NCBI GenBank assembly: GCA_964424355.1
Contig: CAYRIO010000001.1
Location: 1 to 64,000, forward strand
Source of the DNA: CAZEHS01 sp964424355
Lineage (GTDB): Bacteria; Bacillota; Clostridia; Peptostreptococcales; Acidaminobacteraceae
DNA: 64,000 bases
Reading direction: 5' to 3'
The translations under genes and the position numbers were made by a program. The first letter of the stretch is position 1. Every line of letters starts with the position of its first letter. Under the pieces are notes generated by a model. That model ran no database searches and was not told the DNA's origin. It was given only the letters and a program-made list of their open reading frames with translations. Positions 1 through 6,787 of this stretch are shown piece by piece.

Positions 1-300
1 ACTTCATGCAGAAAAACTAAGTTTAGGTTGTCCGATTTCTTGACAGAGGACCAGTTTAGAGAATTGAACACGAAAAGAAATGGTAGGGCGATTAAAGAAT
101 TGGAAAAGCAGAAGTGACATTTTCAAAGAAGGTTAGGAGCAATTGGGCTCAGTACTGGCAGCCCTTATGCAGTGGCTCAGCGCAATCTGCTCAATTTCTA
201 AAGGTTGCGGTGAAAAGCGAAATAATATTAGGGGCGAAAAAGAAGTTTAAAAGAAGTCGCTTCCGCACATCGTGCGCGAAAGCTCGCCCCCCTATACTTT
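1..300 (+). other. Non-coding cassette copy A (left end cut by window)
   Basis: No convincing gene is present. The sequence is purine-rich and resembles the gene-free cassettes at 1877-2300 and 3116-3484. Shared features are the GGG(C/T)T...CTGGCAG...ATGCAGTGG hairpin region near 145-180, a GAAGTTTAAAAGAAGTCGC stretch, and the hairpin GCTTCCGCAC-ATC-GTGCGCGAAAGC at 259-283 just before the attC site. Open frames crossing it run into the repeat and are not credible genes. Confidence 0.55.
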
Positions 301-456
301 ACATAACACAGGCTCTGCCGCAAGGATTTCGGGCAGTTCGGGGCCGATTCCGGACGGTCGCCCGAAATCACACCCTCTCACCGGGGGGCAAGCCCCACTT
401 CCGGGTCAAGCTCCTCCTGTCCGGTTCGGAGGGCGTCGGCAAGCCAAACGTTAGCC
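301..456 (+). repeat. attC-like site 1
   Basis: The left box ACATAAC (301-307) and right box GTTAGCC (450-456) enclose a nested fold. The outer stem pairs GGCTCTGCCG with CGGCAAGCC and leaves one unpaired C, the kind of extrahelical base used by integron integrases on folded attC DNA. The inner stem pairs ATTTCGGGC with GCCCGAAAT. Family knowledge: attC sites range from about 57 to 150 bp with such boxes. This one is at the long end. Confidence 0.75.
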
Positions 457-474
457 AACACCAGGGGGGATAAA

Positions 475-493
475 CCCCGCCGTCCTGGCGGGG
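475..493 (+). other. Hairpin in cassette leader
   Basis: CCCCGCC-GTCCT-GGCGGGG forms a perfect 7-bp stem just after the cassette border and 27 bases before the gene at 521. It has no T tract, so it is not an obvious terminator. Comparable short GC-rich hairpins sit at 1681-1698, 2920-2937 and 3659-3679. Confidence 0.5.
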
Positions 494-520
494 AAAGAGA
501 AATGAGACAGGGAGACTGAA

Positions 521-1015
521 ATGAAGAAAAATACAAAGAAAATACTGGCACTCGCAGTTGTTGCCGTTATAATATTGCTTGCGTATTTATCATGGGATAG
601 TATGCGAGAACCCAAAACCCTGAACGAAATACTTGGGGTTCAATTTTCAGAAAAAGATCAAAAGAAGGCAGAAGAGTTATTAGATCAGATGGGAAAAATG
701 GACGTCTATATAGAACGTATGGATAGTAACACCGTATGGGGAAGAACTCCAGAAGAAAAAGTTAAAGAAATTCCGGGGGACTTAATTGGAAGAGCAAGAT
801 ATGTACAAGATTTCACATTATGGAAAGGGGCCTATCCGTCAGAAATCACTTTAACCAATGGAAGAACAGTCACTGCACGTGTAAGCTGTTATGGTAATTT
901 TTTTGCCATCAACGGAATCAGTGGTTACTTTCAGATTCAAGAGAGTGACTGGAAAGAATGGGAAGATGCAATGGGTATTGAAGAAGTGACATTACCGACA
1001 ATTGAAACCCAATAA
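521..1015 (+). CDS. Cassette protein, membrane-anchored, unknown
   Basis: A 164-residue protein I do not recognise. A short basic start (MKKNTKKILALAVV) leads into one hydrophobic segment at about residues 8-23, so it is probably an N-terminally anchored or secreted protein with its bulk outside the cell. The remainder is charged and contains no cysteine cluster or known catalytic motif. The ATG at 521 is supported by AGGGAGA about 8 bases upstream. It is the only gene of its cassette (451-1206), and its stop lies 42 bases before attC site 2. Codon use is A/T-richer than in the chromosomal genes further right, consistent with acquired cargo. Confidence 0.75.
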   Translation: MKKNTKKILALAVVAVIILLAYLSWDSMREPKTLNEILGVQFSEKDQKKAEELLDQMGKMDVYIERMDSNTVWGRTPEEKVKEIPGDLIGRARYVQDFTLWKGAYPSEITLTNGRTVTARVSCYGNFFAINGISGYFQIQESDWKEWEDAMGIEEVTLPTIETQ

Positions 1016-1056
1016 CCCCCCTACGCCCCTCCATGGGCTCCGGCCCCCCTGCCATC

Positions 1057-1212
1057 GGCTAACAGCGCATCTGCCGCAAGGGCTTCGGGCATCTCTGGGG
1101 CCGATTCGGACGGTCGCCCGAATCCACACCCCTTCGCCGGGGAGCAAGTCCCTCTTTGGGGTCATTCTCTTCTTGTCCGGCGCAAGGGCGTCGGCAATGC
1201 AAAACGTTAAGT
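1057..1212 (+). repeat. attC-like site 2
   Basis: Left box GGCTAAC (1057-1063) and right box GTTAAGT (1206-1212), the latter a perfect GTTRRRY core. The outer stem reads GCATCTGCCG against CGGCAATGC. Both sides differ from site 1 in a paired way (GGCT/AGCC becomes GCAT/ATGC) and the single unpaired C is retained. This covariation shows that the stem, not the primary sequence, is maintained. Confidence 0.78.
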
Positions 1213-1229
1213 GACAGCTCATGCTATTG

Positions 1230-1248
1230 CCGCAGCATCGTGCTGCGG
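1230..1248 (+). other. Conserved leader hairpin of duplicated cassette
   Basis: CCGCAGCA-TCG-TGCTGCGG (8-bp stem) lies about 35 bases upstream of the TTG start at 1284. The same element recurs at 2473-2489 before the paralogous gene at 2523, so the leader was duplicated with the gene. It may be a 5' stem-loop in the transcript; its role is unknown. Confidence 0.5.
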
Positions 1249-1283
1249 GATTTAAAAAGACTCAAAAGAAGAGGAGATAAACT

Positions 1284-1667
1284 TTGAAAGTAAAAATATA
1301 CCTTTTATACGTGGTTGCCGTATTTGCATATTCGATTTATAGAAATATTAACTTGTTCAAAACAGGGAGATATGATCCGAATCCTTTTAAAAAAAGCAAA
1401 GATGGAGTATATGAAAAATACTCATTTGTAATAACTCTTCCAATTGCCATAGGACCAATTTTTCTTCTCAAAGAGCATTCAGACTTGTTTGCTCTACTGA
1501 TAATTTTCGTAGTGTATACAGTCGTTCTGGTTTGTTCTACAAGTGTTCTGAACTACTTAATGTACAGGAAATCGAGAGAAAAGAAAATTTTGAAAGACAC
1601 CATTATATTTGATGCAGTAATTACAATATCAACATTGTTAATTTGGAAATACGTAACGAGAATCTAA
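1284..1667 (+). CDS. Cassette membrane protein, unknown (copy 1)
   Basis: A 127-residue protein with about three to four predicted membrane segments (roughly residues 3-20, 45-63, 68-88 and 108-123), separated by short basic loops including KSREKKILKD. No family recognised. The start is TTG at 1284 with a strong GAGGAGATAAAC Shine-Dalgarno; the paralog at 2523 uses the same arrangement, which supports the choice. It is the single gene of cassette 1207-1870, and its stop lies 54 bases before attC site 3. It is closely similar to the product of 2523-2906 along its whole length. Confidence 0.75.
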   Translation: MKVKIYLLYVVAVFAYSIYRNINLFKTGRYDPNPFKKSKDGVYEKYSFVITLPIAIGPIFLLKEHSDLFALLIIFVVYTVVLVCSTSVLNYLMYRKSREKKILKDTIIFDAVITISTLLIWKYVTRI

Positions 1668-1721
1668 GAAAATTAATGGAGCCGGCGTCCATGCCGGCCT
1701 TAATTGAACGCATAAGCCATC

Positions 1722-1876
1722 ACTTAACACCGGCTCTGCCGCAAGGGTTTCGGGCATGTTCGGGCCGATTTCGGACGGTCGCCCGAAACCACACCCTCTC
1801 ACCGGGGGGCAAGCCCCACTTCTGGGTCAAGCTCCTCCTGTCCGGTTCGTGGGCGTCGGCAAGCCAAACGTTATAC
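1722..1876 (+). repeat. attC-like site 3
   Basis: Left box ACTTAAC (1722-1728, a perfect RYYYAAC) and right box GTTATAC (1870-1876). The outer stem is GGCTCTGCCG/CGGCAAGCC with one unpaired C. The inner stem is GTTTCGGGC/GCCCGAAAC, a compensated variant of the site 1 stem ATTTCGGGC/GCCCGAAAT. A short hairpin, GCCGGC-GTCCAT-GCCGGC at 1681-1698, sits between the gene stop and this site and may end the cassette transcript. Confidence 0.78.
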
Positions 1877-2300
1877 AAAATTTATGGGGGTAAAGAAGTA
1901 TTCCCGCCTCCATGCGGTCACAAAGATCAAGGTCAAAAGATGGGGTGTTCTGAAGAGCAGGTTTTCAGATCACATCCATGTTTCGATAGGCTAAAGAATT
2001 GGAAAGACGAAAAGACATCGCAGTGACATTAAAGATATTGAAGAGCTGAAGGGACATCGAAAGAAGTTTAAGAGCCATCAAAGAATTGGAAAGGCATAAG
2101 GAGCATTGAAAGAAATAAAAGACAATTGGGTTCAGCACTGGCAGGGCCTATGCAGCTGTCCGATGTAATCGCTGCAACTTCTACAGTTTAGAACATGAGT
2201 GAAATTGAAAACCCAGGTCCACTGACATTCAAGACAAAAAAGAAGTTTAAAAGAAGTCGCTTCCGCACATCGTGCGCGAAAGCTCACCCCCATAAACTTC
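1877..2300 (+). other. Non-coding cassette copy B
   Basis: A gene-free cassette body. It opens with TTATACAAAATTTATGGGGG, also seen at 3110 in copy C, then a shared stretch ending in a GATAGGCT..GAA segment. It carries the GGGTTCAGCACTGGCAGGGCC element at about 2127-2147 and the pre-attC hairpin at 2259-2283. Open frames crossing it are not conserved between copies, so the conserved information looks structural or regulatory rather than protein-coding. Confidence 0.6.
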
Positions 2301-2454
2301 GTATAACACCGGCTCTGCCGCAAGGGATTCGGGCATGATTGGGGCTGATTCGGACGGTCGCCCGAATCCACACCCTCTCACCGGGCGTCAAGCGCCTCTC
2401 TGGGGCTGGCCTCTGTGGTCCGGTTCGTGGGCGTCGGCAAGCCAAACGTTAAGT
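2301..2454 (+). repeat. attC-like site 4
   Basis: Left box GTATAAC (2301-2307) and right box GTTAAGT (2448-2454). The outer stem is GGCTCTGCCG/CGGCAAGCC with the unpaired C. The inner stem is GATTCGGGC/GCCCGAATC, the third compensated version of this stem in the array. The variable part between the inner stems (GGGCGTCAAGCGCCTC) differs from sites 1, 3 and 5 but keeps a GGCG/CGCC pairing. Confidence 0.78.
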
Positions 2455-2522
2455 GACAGTTCATGCTATTGACGCAGCATCGTGCTGCGGGATAAAAAAG
2501 GATAAAAAAAGAGGCGATAAAT

Positions 2523-2906
2523 TTGGCAGTGAAGTTATACCTTATCTACACGATTGCAGTATTTGCATATTCGATTTATAGAAATATTAACCTTTTCAAA
2601 ACGGGTAAATACGATCCTAATCCTTTTGCAAAGAGCAAAGATGGAATATATGAAAAATATTCATTTGTAATAACTCTTCCAATTGCTATCGGACCTCTTT
2701 TTCTTTTAAAAGAGCGTTCAGAATTGTTCGCTTTGCTGCTGGTTTTCGTAATATATAGCGTGATTTTGGTTTGTTGTACAAGTGTTCTGAACTACTTAAT
2801 GTACAAGAAATCGAGAGAAAAGAAAATTTTAAAAGATACGCTGCTATTTAATGCAGTAATTGCAATCGTAACAACGTTAATTTGGAAATATATAACGAAA
2901 ATCTGA
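2523..2906 (+). CDS. Cassette membrane protein, unknown (copy 2)
   Basis: A 127-residue paralog of the protein at 1284-1667. It matches in length and shares blocks such as FAYSIYRNINLFKTG, YEKYSFVITLPIAIGP and SVLNYLMY, with scattered conservative differences. Three to four membrane segments are predicted and the function is unknown. It has a TTG start at 2523 after GAGGCGATAAAT. It forms cassette 2449-3109, and its stop lies 54 bases before attC site 5. The level of divergence suggests an old duplication or independent captures of related cassettes. Confidence 0.75.
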   Translation: MAVKLYLIYTIAVFAYSIYRNINLFKTGKYDPNPFAKSKDGIYEKYSFVITLPIAIGPLFLLKERSELFALLLVFVIYSVILVCCTSVLNYLMYKKSREKKILKDTLLFNAVIAIVTTLIWKYITKI

Positions 2907-2960
2907 GAACATTAATGAAGCCGGCGTCCATGCCGGCCATAATTGAACGCATGAACCATC

Positions 2961-3115
2961 ACTTAACACAGGCTCTGCCGCAAGGATTTCGGGCAGTTCG
3001 GGGCCGATTTCGGACGGTCGCCCGAAATCACACCCTCTCACCGGGGGGCAAGCCCCTCTCCCGGGTAGGCTCATCCTGTCCGGTTCGAAGGGCGTCGGCA
3101 AGCCAAACGTTATAC
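2961..3115 (+). repeat. attC-like site 5
   Basis: Left box ACTTAAC (2961-2967) and right box GTTATAC (3109-3115). The outer stem is GGCTCTGCCG/CGGCAAGCC with one unpaired C, and the inner stem is ATTTCGGGC/GCCCGAAAT as in site 1. It has the same border sequences as site 3, which follows the paralogous gene, so gene and site appear to have moved together. Confidence 0.78.
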
Positions 3116-3484
3116 AAAATTTGTGGGGGTAAAGACGAATTCCCGCCTCCATGCGGTCACAAAGATCAAGTTCAAAAGATGGGGTGTCCTGAAGTGCAGG
3201 TTTCAGATCACATCCATGTTTCGATAGGCTGAAGAAATTAAAGACGAAAAGAAGTGGTAGGGACATTAAAGAATTGGAAAGACGTAAAGGACATTGAAAG
3301 AAGTTTTAAAGCCATTGGGTTTGGCGCTGGCAGGGCCTATGCAGTGGTTCGGCGTGATCTGTGCGATTCCGAAGGGTTACAATTCCAAGTGAATTGAAAA
3401 GCTGAATGCTATTGAGGGCGGAAAAGAAGTTTAAAAGAAGTCGCTTCCGCACATCGTGCGCGAAAGCTCACCCCCACAAACTTC
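3116..3484 (+). other. Non-coding cassette copy C
   Basis: The best-preserved copy of the gene-free cassette. It has the TTATACAAAATTTGTGGGGG opening, the GGGTTTGGCGCTGGCAGGGC region near 3317-3336 followed by ATGCAGTGG, and the pre-attC hairpin at 3443-3467. No open frame is shared with copies A and B. Confidence 0.6.
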
Positions 3485-3640
3485 GTATAACACAGGCTTA
3501 CCGCAAGGGATTCGGGCATGATTGGGGCCGATTCGGACGGTCGCCCGAATCCACACCCACTCACCGGGGAGCAAGTCCCGCCTACGAGGTCAGGCTTCTC
3601 CTGTCCGGTTCGGTGGGCGTCGGCAAGCCAAACGTTACAT
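3485..3640 (+). repeat. attC-like site 6
   Basis: Left box GTATAAC (3485-3491) and right box GTTACAT (3634-3640, matching GTTRYRY). The outer stem here is GGCTTACCG against CGGCAAGCC. It lacks the extra unpaired C found in sites 1-5 and has one A/C mismatch, so its recombination polarity or activity may be reduced. The inner stem GATTCGGGC/GCCCGAATC is intact. Confidence 0.72.
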
Positions 3641-4279
3641 AACAGTAATGGGCTAGAATGCCCGCTGTCCTAGCGGGCACTAAAGAAATCAACATAACGT
3701 AAATCAAAGAAGACGAAAGATATAAATTGTTTACTGGTGACCTGTAAATTGCAAATTGGCTCGGCGCAGGCAGAGCCACTGCAGTGGTTAGCATACTTTG
3801 AGATTAGAAATATAATTTAGTGACATAAGAAAAATGCGAAAAGAAAATGGGGGACGTTGAGTTTCCCATTTTGCACATCTGGGTTCAGGTGCGCAGATCT
3901 ACAAGGGCGTTCTGGGAACATGTAAGAAACCCATAATAAAAGCACATGAATTGGAAAAAGAATGATAGAATGAAATGGAAAAAAAGTAAAAGAAAAAGGG
4001 TTTTTCACTGGGTTTTGTTTGGACAAATCTACTGTAGTGGTTCCGCGAACAATGTGGTATTGCATTGATAAAATTGAACACGGAAAGAAAAATGGAAAAG
4101 ACGATTTAAAGATACTAACCCTGAAAAGAAAGAGCTTCCGCGCGTCCTGCGCTCCAGCTCGCCCATTACCATCATGTAAACCAGCTAACTGCTGTCAACA
4201 AAATTCTTCATTCCACACCTTTTCCCATGCCAAATAGACCTTTCCTGAAGGTCTTGAAATCAAACGGGGTATCTAATCA
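3641..4279. other. Gene-free cassette remnants up to the IS110 transposase
   Basis: No credible gene. Visible elements are a hairpin GCCCGCT-GTCCT-AGCGGGC at 3659-3679; a diverged relative of the non-coding cassette (GGCTCGGCGCAGGCAGAGCC near 3750, then ACTGCAGTGG); and a fourth, covarying form of the pre-attC hairpin at 4133-4159 (AGCTTCCGCGC/GCGCTCCAGCT). A CAGCTAAC box at 4182-4189 resembles a left attC box but is not followed by the repeat, so an attC site may have been cut here. The IS110 left end must lie between about 4190 and 4279 but cannot be placed exactly. Confidence 0.45.
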
Positions 4280-5485
4280 CTACCTCACTTCAAAGGGTTT
4301 ACCCGACTTCATTATCCCGAACACCATACATAAAAGCTTACTGGCTGCAGCAATTAGAGCCACTTTCCCAAGCTTGCCTTGGCTCTTCTTCAAATTATAG
4401 AATCGGCGGATCACCGGATTCACTGGCTGACCTTTCCTCTCTGCAATCCCTACAAAAGCAGCCTGATACAAGGCCTTCCTCAGATAGGGAGAACCCCGTT
4501 TGGAGATCCGGTTATTCCTCGCCGTGAACTTTCCCGACTGGAACACCGCTGGATCCAAACCCGCATAGGCCACCAGCTGTTTCTTGGTGGCGAATCGATT
4601 GATGTCACCAACCTCTGAAAGAATCACACAGGCTGTCACTTCCCCGATTCCTGGTACGGTGCGGAGAAGTTCACATTGGGGAGAGAGTGCTGCGATGCTG
4701 TTCATCTGAGCACGAATATCAGTCAGGATGTCCTGAAAATGGACCAGAAGCTCCACCGTATGACGGATGGAGATGGCTGCTGACTGCTGTGCCGAACGGC
4801 ATCCGACACTCTCCCCGGCAGCATCCAGTGCCTTTTTAGCCCTGGCTCTGCGCCATACAAGCGGGCGCATGGATGGCTTCATGACCTCCGCAATCTCATC
4901 CACCGATGCTTTCAACAGAAGGTCCGGCGTCGGCCAGGCGTGAAGCAGCGCCAGGGACGCCTTGTTCCGAGTGCTGGAGAACAAGGAGCCGTAATTGGGA
5001 AACACGCTGTCCAGCAGGCTGATAAGTCGCATTTCAACTTCTGTCGTCGTGTTATTAAGGCCTTCATACTGCCGTGCCAGCTCCCGAAGCGATGTGATTG
5101 CCTCACTTTGCGGCTCGAATGGGACTAGCTCTGAGGTATAGAATACCTGGGCGATTCGGGACACGTCCACCGGATCGGTCTTGATCTTCCGGATGGTTTT
5201 CTTCTTCACTTGGTGAGTAGTCAGAGGATTGAGGATAAACACCTCGAAACCCTCCGAATGAAAGAACTCCGCCAAAGGCTTGGAATAGTTGCCGGTCGCC
5301 TCCATTACCACCTGGGGCTTCACTAGGTAGGTTTGCTCCAGCTCTTTCAGGGAGGCAGACAGCTTCAACAGTTCCTTTCGAGTATGCTGGAATACCTTTG
5401 GTTTTCCTACCGGATTGTTTTGATATAAGAATACCCCCGCCACGCTTTTCTCTTTAGACACATCAATTGACAAAATGGGTTTCAT
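4280..5485 (-). CDS. IS110-family transposase
   Basis: A 401-residue recombinase of the IS110 family (DEDD domain followed by Transposase_20). The N-terminal half has the acidic signature: D8 in SIDVSKEKS, an E in VMEATGNYS and the pair in KTDPVDVSR. The C-terminal half has the helix-hairpin-helix-like TVPGIGEVTACVILSEVG and later GSPYLRKALYQAA, with the family serine in GSPYLR. Length and domain order are full-size and no frameshift is seen. The ATG at 5485 follows AGGAGGTTTT. IS110 elements lack terminal inverted repeats and are guided by a bridge RNA from the element end. The transposase opposes the cassette direction and interrupts the attC array. Confidence 0.93.
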   Translation of the reverse strand: MKPILSIDVSKEKSVAGVFLYQNNPVGKPKVFQHTRKELLKLSASLKELEQTYLVKPQVVMEATGNYSKPLAEFFHSEGFEVFILNPLTTHQVKKKTIRKIKTDPVDVSRIAQVFYTSELVPFEPQSEAITSLRELARQYEGLNNTTTEVEMRLISLLDSVFPNYGSLFSSTRNKASLALLHAWPTPDLLLKASVDEIAEVMKPSMRPLVWRRARAKKALDAAGESVGCRSAQQSAAISIRHTVELLVHFQDILTDIRAQMNSIAALSPQCELLRTVPGIGEVTACVILSEVGDINRFATKKQLVAYAGLDPAVFQSGKFTARNNRISKRGSPYLRKALYQAAFVGIAERKGQPVNPVIRRFYNLKKSQGKLGKVALIAAASKLLCMVFGIMKSGKPFEVR

Positions 5486-5489
5486 AAAA

Positions 5490-5645
5490 CCTCCTTTTGA
5501 GTGCCAGACCCGGTATCCATGCCCTCCCCAGGTTCGCGCGGTGATACGGGCTCATGGCCCAACCAGCTTAATCGAGGTATGAGAGTGGAGCAACCGGCAG
5601 GAACAGTTTAGACGACGGGCTCGTGGCCCAACAATGGGTTGGTCC
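5490..5645 (-). ncRNA. Candidate IS110 bridge RNA region
   Basis: The stretch just upstream of the transposase, where IS110-group elements encode the bridge RNA, contains two near-identical short hairpins 69 bases apart: GGGCTCATGGCCC (5548-5560) and GGGCTCGTGGCCC (5617-5629), each followed by AAC. Two similar stem-loops fit the two-loop (target and donor) design of bridge RNAs. The exact ends and the guide segments cannot be assigned from one copy. Confidence 0.45.
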
Positions 5646-5709
5646 TCTGCCTGGCTGATTAATTGCATTAAAAAACTCATACCCCAATATGACTGGTATG
5701 AGTTGATTA
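5646..5709. other. IS110 distal flank / junction with attC site 7
   Basis: A short sequence between the candidate bridge-RNA region and the next attC box. It contains an imperfect inverted repeat, AACTCATACC...GGTATGAGTT (5673-5682 and 5695-5704), with a 12-base loop. The outer edge of the IS lies somewhere in this interval. Confidence 0.4.
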
Positions 5710-5866
5710 TACGAACAAGGGCTCTGCCGCAAGGGTTTCGGGCATGATTCGGGCCGGTTCCGGACGGTCGACCGAATCCACACCCACTCACCAGGCGTCA
5801 AGCGCCTCTTCAGGGTCATTCTCCTTCTGTCCGGTTCGTGGGCGTAGGCAAGCCGGAACGTTATCT
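5710..5866 (+). repeat. attC-like site 7
   Basis: Left box TACGAAC (5710-5716) and right box GTTATCT (5860-5866). The outer stem is GGCTCTGCC/GGCAAGCC with the unpaired C; one stem base has changed (GTAGGCA instead of GTCGGCA). The left box ends in GAAC rather than TAAC, a variant shared with site 9. It abuts the IS110 element. Confidence 0.7.
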
Positions 5867-5933
5867 GCCACCACCTAAGATGGAAACCCATTTAAAAACA
5901 AATAAAAGAAAAAAAGCCGAAAATCGGCTCTCA

Positions 5934-6203
5934 TCAAGTGATAGAGATATGAAGTTCCTTGCCAACTGCATGAGCAATCTTGTTGAGAAACCCAACGCTT
6001 GGATTATAAGAACCATTTTCAAGCCTTGAGATTGCAGACTGCTTCGTTCCAATCAAATCGGCAAGATCTTTTTGAGTTAGCCCATTTTCAATTCGGAGCC
6101 GGATAAGCTCTCGTGTAATTTCATAAATGGGAGCAAGAGCATCATATTCACGTTTAAGCTCATCATCTTCAAACAACATCTTTTTAACATCTTCATGTCT
6201 CAT
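5934..6203 (-). CDS. HigA-like antitoxin, XRE family
   Basis: An 89-residue DNA-binding protein, the likely antitoxin of the upstream-encoded toxin. The C-terminal half is a helix-turn-helix of the XRE/Cro type: RLRIENGLTQKDLADLIGT, then QSAISRLENGSYNPSV. The N-terminal part (DDELKREYDALAPIYEI) is the usual antitoxin dimer or toxin-contact region. The ATG at 6203 follows GAAAGGGG. It overlaps the toxin reading frame by 11 bases, so the two are translationally coupled, toxin first, the gene order of higBA systems. It probably represses the promoter at 6573-6588. The pair is encoded against the cassette direction, as many integron toxin-antitoxin cassettes are. Confidence 0.85.
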   Translation of the reverse strand: MRHEDVKKMLFEDDELKREYDALAPIYEITRELIRLRIENGLTQKDLADLIGTKQSAISRLENGSYNPSVGFLNKIAHAVGKELHISIT

Positions 6204-6543
6204 GGTGTAAGCCCCTTTCTATATAGTCATGTTTTCTGCTGAGTGCCAGTTGGATTTCGCGGGGAGGTGTCTTGTCAGTTTTCTTTTGAAAACCATGAAG
6301 GAGAATGAAATTTCCATCAACATAGGAAAAGAAGAACACACGGTATCTGTTGGAACTGAATTTGGTTCTTACCTCCCATAGGTCTTCCGCATTCTGCATC
6401 TTCTTCAAATAGGGAAGACCAAGCTCAAACCCATATTCCTGAAGCAAATCGAGATCACGGAGAGTCTTGACCTGATCTTTTCTGGGAAGAGACCGGAGAA
6501 AATCAATCACAGGACATTTTTCATTTTTGGTGTAGTAAATCAA
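6193..6543 (-). CDS. HigB-like toxin (RelE/Gp49 superfamily)
   Basis: A 116-residue protein of the phage-derived Gp49-like / HigB family, ribosome-dependent mRNA interferases of the RelE fold. Recognisable blocks are PVIDFLRSLPRKDQVK near the start, LPYLKKMQNAEDLWEVRTK in the middle and YRVFFFSYVDGNFILLHGFQKKTDKTP, with the basic K/R and F residues of the active region. The apparent start is TTG at 6543, preceded by a GAGAGA-type site; no in-frame ATG gives a better N-terminus. The antitoxin gene overlaps its 3' end. It lies between attC sites 7 and 8, so it is cassette cargo that would help stabilise the array. Confidence 0.85.
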   Translation of the reverse strand: MIYYTKNEKCPVIDFLRSLPRKDQVKTLRDLDLLQEYGFELGLPYLKKMQNAEDLWEVRTKFSSNRYRVFFFSYVDGNFILLHGFQKKTDKTPPREIQLALSRKHDYIERGLHHET

Positions 6544-6572
6544 TTCTCTCAGGTGTGCACTTTCCTAAAACG

Positions 6573-6588
6573 ATTATAACATATATGT
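6573..6588 (-). promoter_or_regulatory. higBA-type promoter and palindromic operator
   Basis: On the minus strand TGTTATAAT forms an extended -10 (TATAAT at 6578-6573), about 30 bases upstream of the toxin start. The perfect palindrome ACATATATGT at 6579-6588 directly adjoins it and is a candidate operator for the XRE antitoxin. A clear -35 was not found. Confidence 0.5.
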
Positions 6589-6615
6589 GATAATAGAGGT
6601 AGGGACAGTGGCAGC

Positions 6616-6730
6616 AGATAACACAAGGTCTTGCGCAAGGGCTTCGGGCATCTCCGGGGAGCAAGTCCCACTTTGAGGTCATTCTCCTCCTGTCCGGCTC
6701 AAGGGCCGTCGGCAAGGCGGAGCGCTATAT
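6616..6730 (+). repeat. attC-like site 8, internally deleted
   Basis: Left box AGATAAC (6616-6622) and a decayed right box GCTATAT (6724-6730, expected GTTATAT). The site is about 40 bases shorter than the others: the right half of the inner stem is missing, so it jumps from the GGGCTTCGGGCA arm directly to GGGGAGCAAGTCCC. The outer stem is also degraded. It is probably inactive. Confidence 0.6.
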
Positions 6731-6787
6731 GAAATACGCGGCTCCAAATGTGAAGGCAAGTTTATGGGGTCAAGAAATGGAGAAGAC

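Noticed and set aside
114..473. Open frame across the left non-coding cassette and attC site 1
   Set aside because: Most of its length translates the repeat; it is not conserved between copies and has no ribosome site. Similar repeat-derived frames at 1643-2026, 2882-3232 and 3406-3642 were rejected for the same reason.
301..3640. CRISPR array
   Set aside because: The repeats are about 155 bp with internal palindromes and the intervals are 0.4-0.7 kb with genes; no short regular repeat-spacer pattern and no cas genes.
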